Below the pieces are notes generated by a model that was not told the origin of the DNA, searched no databases, and saw only the letters and a list, made by a program, of their open reading frames with translations. A stretch of 64,000 bases of DNA. It comes from Muriicola soli. Lineage in GTDB: Bacteria; Bacteroidota; Bacteroidia; Flavobacteriales; Flavobacteriaceae. Location of the stretch: the NCBI RefSeq assembly GCF_004139715.1, contig NZ_CP035544.1, positions 2,793,501-2,857,500 on the forward strand. The letters are read 5' to 3'. Numbering within the stretch: the first letter of the stretch is position 1; each line of letters opens with the position of its first letter. This document shows, in pieces, positions 59,740-64,000 of this stretch. Both the position numbers and the translations under genes were made by a program.

Positions 59740-62700
59740 CTATCTGTAGAGCGTAAAATGGCCTACAAATTCTCTGTCATCTCTTTCTCCATTGAGCAGT
59801 ACAATGTACCAGTAGTCGCCCGTAGGCAATTCAGATCCTTTGTACATTCCATCCCATCCGGTATGGTCTATCGCCATGACAGTGATCTCCCTACCATAAC
59901 GGTCAAATATTTTGATTAGTATCTCTGGGAAGCCTTCCATGTTTCGGGGCAACCAAAGATCGTTCATTCCATCCCCGTCAGGGGTAAAGAAGTTGGGGAT
60001 CTCAATGTCAATAAATTCCATAAAGATCTGGGCCTCCATTTCACATCCCAGACTGTCAACTACCCGCACAGTATGCGTTGCAGTTTCGGTGATGTAGTAA
60101 GTATTGTCCTCACCGTTATCGTCATCGTTAAAATAGAAAGTGTACGGTGGCGATCCGCCCGCTGCAATGGCAGTGATTTCATTGATATTGTTTTGTTCCA
60201 GAACAAGGGTAAGGGGCTCAAAACTATCGATTTCAAAATCAAGAGTAAGCACACAACCATTAGCATGTGAAATAGCTATATAATGTGATCCCGGCGCAAT
60301 ATTGGTAAAGTCGGGGTTCAATTGCATATCCATGGGATCCGTACTATCAAGAGCGTACATAATGGATCCAAGCACAGAAGGGTCATCCATAGTGATATTT
60401 ACATAGTTGTCCGGAATATTACCCGTACACTCGTATACAGGCTCTACAACACCGTTTAGATTTACTCCTGGCTCTACTTCAATGATCACATTGGTTTCGC
60501 AATCCTGAGCGTCCCTGATAAAGACTACATAAGTACCCGCAGCCAGGTCTGAGTAAAAGAACTGGTCTTGCACAAAGGCCGAATCTACAGTAGTATTTAA
60601 CGCCGTTCTGTAAGGTGCTGTACCTCCCGATACGTTAACGGTAATTGTACCATCTTCGCTGCCGATACAGATCTCGTCTTGTGCAGTGGCCGTTGCCATA
60701 ACCGGCGCAGGCTCAGTGATGGTGAACTGGAATGGGATAAAACATCCGTTCACATCTTGTGCGATCACATCGTATACCCCAGGCGCAAGACGATCAAAAT
60801 AATTAACCGTATCGAACTGGTTAAGGTTCGGTGAAATAGCATAGAGAATATTACCTGTTCCGCCAGACACCTCAACCGTGATGGTTCCGTCAGCTTCTCC
60901 GGCACAAGTTACGTTTGTAAATTCCTGAACATCTACCTGTAGCGGAACAGGGTCTGTAATCAAGATTTCATTGGTTACTTCCACACAATCCCCACTGGTT
61001 ACCCTGATATAGTAACTACCGGCGTTAAGCCCACTGAAAGTACCGTCAGACTGAGGCCCTGAAAGCAGCACAGAAAGTGCAGCATCAGAGTACAATTCGT
61101 ACTGGTAATTTCCTAGTCCGCCTGTAGCATTCGAAACAATGGTTGCCGTAGCTTCTCCCGTACAGTTGATCACAGCAGCACTGAGGTCTAGGTTGATCAT
61201 CAGCGGCGGCACAGCATCAATACTAACCTGGTTACTGATATTCGCCTCACAACCGAAAGAATCCCTTACATAGTACTGGTATACACCCGCTCCAACGGAG
61301 AAGGTATGTGTATTTCCGCCAGACATAGGCGAAAACACCACATTGTCTGTACTGTATTCATAAGGTCCGTTTCCACCTGTAGCAGATAGTATGATCTGTG
61401 CATTATTGGTACAGGTTAACATGGAAGCCTCAATAAGATTGCTTTCCACATCAGAAGGTTCGCTGATGGTCACCTGAATGGTTTCCACATCGCAATTCCA
61501 ACCGTCGGATACGGTAATGCTGTATATACCGGCACCCAGGTTGTCAAACACAGGACCGGTTTGTCCTCCACTGGTGAAGTCGATTACCGTTCCGGTGGGA
61601 TCGTAATAATTCAATTGATATTGATATACACCCTGTCCACCAACAACATTGACAGCAGATACGGTTGCATTGGTATCGCCGTAACAAGTAAGCACAAGGG
61701 GCGCACCCGTAATATCTGCGGTAATAGGTGTAGGCTGAATCAGCGTAATGACATCATTTAACACACAACCTCCTGCATCAGTAATATCGACAGTGAAATT
61801 ACCTGCTGAAAGCCCCGTAAAACTCTGACTGTTCACTCCCGCTACAGAATATACCTGTGAAGTAGTGGTATTTGTCAATACGATATCATAGGGGGCATAT
61901 CCACCTGATGGATCCACCAGGATCTCTCCCTGGTCATTTGTACAAGTCACATTTGCTACTTCATTTACAACAGCCGCAAGCGGAGCACTTGGAGAAATGA
62001 TTGTGATTATATTGCTGTCTTCAATACACAATGGAAGTGCCGTTTCTGTGATCCGCACAAAATAATTTCCTGCAGGAATACCGTTTATGGTCAGCGGATT
62101 TACAGCTGTATCCCCAACACCCGTAATACCTGTTGAGACAGCAGCACTCGTAAATACTTCATAAGAGTAGGTGCCGGAATATCCCGTAATATCAATTTCC
62201 AGCGCACCATTAGAGTCGCCAAAACAAACAACAGGCGCCGTTGCAGTAGCCACAACATCAATTAAGTCGTAAGCCATGATTTCGTAAGGAGCTGTATCTA
62301 TATAGCAGCCCGTTGCATTATCCGTAATACGGAATACATAAGTGCCTACGGCACTAAGGTCGTATTCCGCGGTAGTATTGGTTGGAGTAGCTGTTTGGGT
62401 TGCATTCGGATTACCCAGAGGCAAGGCATCTACCGTGTAGGTATTAGCCGGATTGCCATCATCACTTATGGTGATTAATACCTGTTCCGGATTAGCACAG
62501 GAAATGGCAGTAACCTGACTTACAGCAGCCGTAAATACATTCAGGGGATCGATGGTCACCATTACTGTATCGGTACAACCATTATCATCTCTGACAGTAA
62601 CGGTAATATTCTGTACAACTCCGGTATCATTGATGTTAAACGTATTGGAAGAGAAGAAATTAACCCCGTCAATACTGTACGAATAAGGTGCGGTACCATC

Positions 62701-64000
62701 GGAAGCCGTGGCCGTGATAACTGCTTGAGTTACACTGTTGTCTGCGGCACAAGCAAAAGCCGTGGCCGTAGCACCTAATGAGAGCACAACAGGCTCGTTG
62801 ATAACGACGGCTTCAGTATGAGTACAATTCCTGTCTGAAGTAACGGTAATGTCGTAAGACCCGGCAATTAAGCCATTAAATATTGGGCTCGACTGAACCG
62901 TTGGAGGATTCACCCCATCATCTAAGGTATAGGTATATGGCGGATTGTCATTTGATGGGTCCAGACTTATGTTAATAGATCCATCACTACCACCAAAACA
63001 AGAAACATCTTCTTTGGAATAAGTAAAAGTAACCGGTGTTGGAACCTCAAGGGTGATTGGCGCCTGAGCATCACAACCAGACCCAGAGATATCGTAAACA
63101 ATAGCGGTATAAGTGTCAGGAGCCAATCCCGTAAAGGTATTGGAAACCTGAGGCACCCCACCCGTAACGCTAACTCCGCCGCCGTCTAAAAGGTCGTATT
63201 CGTAACTACCGGATCCACCAGTAGCCGTTATGCTAATTTCACCATCATTTAGAGCACATGAAGGCTGCAGATCTACTTCCGGAGTAAGACTCAATGGAGG
63301 CAAGATCGTAATGGTATCGGTATCTGTACAACCATTGGCATCTCTAACCGTAACCGTGTAGGTACCTGCAGAAGACACAGTAATGGTAGAACTCGACTGG
63401 AATCCTGCTCCAATACTGTATTCAAGAGGCGCCACACCAGTACCAACAACGGTAAAAGTATATGAATTTCCGGTTGAGGTACACTGGTCTGTAGCATAAG
63501 CCGGGGCAGTTACTGTTGGTAACGGATCTTCATCTACCGTTACGGTAATGAAGGTATAACAGCCGTTAGTATCCTGAACATAAACATCATAGTCTGCCGG
63601 GTATACAGCGGGTGAAAGCGTTGCGCTGGCGCTTGCTGTGTAGTCTGCCGGAACAGGGATATTGCCTGTTGGCATAAAGGCATAGGTATACCCAGGCGTC
63701 CCACCAGCTCCCTGTACTGTAAGTTGAGCACCGATATTACAATTTGCATTGATATTTGACAATACAGAAACAGCAACCGGAGCACTTGGTGAGCCTATGG
63801 TTATTGTATTCGAAATATCGTCACAGAAAGGAGTGTCTGTTGCAATTACCTCAACGTAGAGGTTTCCTGCAGGCAGTCCTGAAATCGTTCTTGGGTTTAC
63901 CGAAGTATCAGTTCCAATAACTCCTGTGATTGGCGTAGCTGTGTCATCAAAGATTTGGTAGGTATAGTTACCGAGGTAATTATTGACCTGAATAGACAAT
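59740..64000 (-). CDS. SprB-like gliding/adhesion protein with T9SS type B sorting domain, C-terminal part
   Basis: At least 1419 residues; the N-terminus lies beyond the right edge. The bulk is a row of about 75-85-residue beta-rich repeats of SprB type, each opening with a Cys then (G)xNDG(S/E)I(T/E) and later GGTAPY.Y.I (e.g. CFGGSDGSINI, GGTPGYTYAF, CAGEADGTITVEVSGGTGNILYA, CIGSEDGTITVNVSGGTAPY). The C-terminus (about the last 85 residues: FTPDGDGMNDLWLP, IKIFDRYGREI, HTGWDGMYKG, DYWYIV) is the gliding-associated T9SS type B sorting domain. Role: secreted surface adhesin, likely for gliding or attachment. The SprF-like gene follows. Confidence 0.92.
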   Translation of the reverse strand, partial: LSIQVNNYLGNYTYQIFDDTATPITGVIGTDTSVNPRTISGLPAGNLYVEVIATDTPFCDDISNTITIGSPSAPVAVSVLSNINANCNIGAQLTVQGAGGTPGYTYAFMPTGNIPVPADYTASASATLSPAVYPADYDVYVQDTNGCYTFITVTVDEDPLPTVTAPAYATDQCTSTGNSYTFTVVGTGVAPLEYSIGAGFQSSSTITVSSAGTYTVTVRDANGCTDTDTITILPPLSLTPEVDLQPSCALNDGEISITATGGSGSYEYDLLDGGGVSVTGGVPQVSNTFTGLAPDTYTAIVYDISGSGCDAQAPITLEVPTPVTFTYSKEDVSCFGGSDGSINISLDPSNDNPPYTYTLDDGVNPPTVQSSPIFNGLIAGSYDITVTSDRNCTHTEAVVINEPVVLSLGATATAFACAADNSVTQAVITATASDGTAPYSYSIDGVNFFSSNTFNINDTGVVQNITVTVRDDNGCTDTVMVTIDPLNVFTAAVSQVTAISCANPEQVLITISDDGNPANTYTVDALPLGNPNATQTATPTNTTAEYDLSAVGTYVFRITDNATGCYIDTAPYEIMAYDLIDVVATATAPVVCFGDSNGALEIDITGYSGTYSYEVFTSAAVSTGITGVGDTAVNPLTINGIPAGNYFVRITETALPLCIEDSNIITIISPSAPLAAVVNEVANVTCTNDQGEILVDPSGGYAPYDIVLTNTTTSQVYSVAGVNSQSFTGLSAGNFTVDITDAGGCVLNDVITLIQPTPITADITGAPLVLTCYGDTNATVSAVNVVGGQGVYQYQLNYYDPTGTVIDFTSGGQTGPVFDNLGAGIYSITVSDGWNCDVETIQVTISEPSDVESNLIEASMLTCTNNAQIILSATGGNGPYEYSTDNVVFSPMSGGNTHTFSVGAGVYQYYVRDSFGCEANISNQVSIDAVPPLMINLDLSAAVINCTGEATATIVSNATGGLGNYQYELYSDAALSVLLSGPQSDGTFSGLNAGSYYIRVTSGDCVEVTNEILITDPVPLQVDVQEFTNVTCAGEADGTITVEVSGGTGNILYAISPNLNQFDTVNYFDRLAPGVYDVIAQDVNGCFIPFQFTITEPAPVMATATAQDEICIGSEDGTITVNVSGGTAPYRTALNTTVDSAFVQDQFFYSDLAAGTYVVFIRDAQDCETNVIIEVEPGVNLNGVVEPVYECTGNIPDNYVNITMDDPSVLGSIMYALDSTDPMDMQLNPDFTNIAPGSHYIAISHANGCVLTLDFEIDSFEPLTLVLEQNNINEITAIAAGGSPPYTFYFNDDDNGEDNTYYITETATHTVRVVDSLGCEMEAQIFMEFIDIEIPNFFTPDGDGMNDLWLPRNMEGFPEILIKIFDRYGREITVMAIDHTGWDGMYKGSELPTGDYWYIVLLNGERDDREFVGHFTLYR

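Overview
The window is chromosomal DNA of a marine-type member of the Bacteroidetes, most likely family Flavobacteriaceae. Supporting signs are the many secreted lipoproteins, the TAnnTTTG-type -7 promoter elements, a type IX secretion (T9SS) type B sorting domain, a PorP/SprF-SprB-like pair, DUF6090 and GIN-domain proteins, and the flavobacterial-looking gene set mce-rbfA-FtsX-like permease-dusB. I infer this from protein families; no species can be named.

Layout. 1-5.9 kb: a partial PrsW-type protease, a large secreted metalloprotease/propeller/barrel protein, a membrane-anchored protein made of 26 nine-residue repeats, and two small charged exported proteins. 6-12.4 kb: small lipoproteins, a frameshifted propeller lipoprotein, a DUF6090 protein, a GH16 glucanase and a double SnoaL-like protein. 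12.4-16.1 kb: an AT-rich accessory stretch with orphan lipoproteins, a NERD-domain protein and a secreted protein with mirror-symmetric cysteines, flanked by intergenic repeats. 16.1-21 kb: a frameshifted S9 peptidase, a second operator-bearing lipoprotein and a DUF808 protein. 21-36 kb: mostly housekeeping and transport (mce, rbfA, FtsX-like permease, dusB, outer-membrane barrel, M28 peptidase, TolB-like propeller, lepA, Na+/H+ antiporter, universal stress protein, frameshifted SulP transporter). 36-46.7 kb: MBL hydrolase, SMP-30-like protein, S8, M1 and S41 peptidases, rnpA, and a deacylase next to a GCS2-CBS fusion. 46.8-58 kb: glucan phosphorylase, PqqB-like protein, fructosamine kinase, oxidoreductase, GNAT, CDF exporter, rpiB, rnr, GIN protein, LysE. 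58-64 kb: tRNA-Cys and a tRNA-like copy, folB, SprF-like protein and the C-terminal 1.4 kb-residue part of an SprB-like adhesin that runs off the right edge.

The most unusual items are the nonapeptide-repeat membrane protein (3.4-4.3 kb), a 25-bp imperfect palindrome found three times in the same orientation (twice about 110 bp upstream of lipoproteins with similar leaders), a tRNA-Cys-like gene without U33, the mirror-cysteine secreted protein, and a glucan phosphorylase with threonine at the usual PLP-lysine position. Six single-base homopolymer deletions break three otherwise intact long genes; this looks more like sequencing error than decay. I found no CRISPR array, prophage, insertion sequence or recognisable defence operon.
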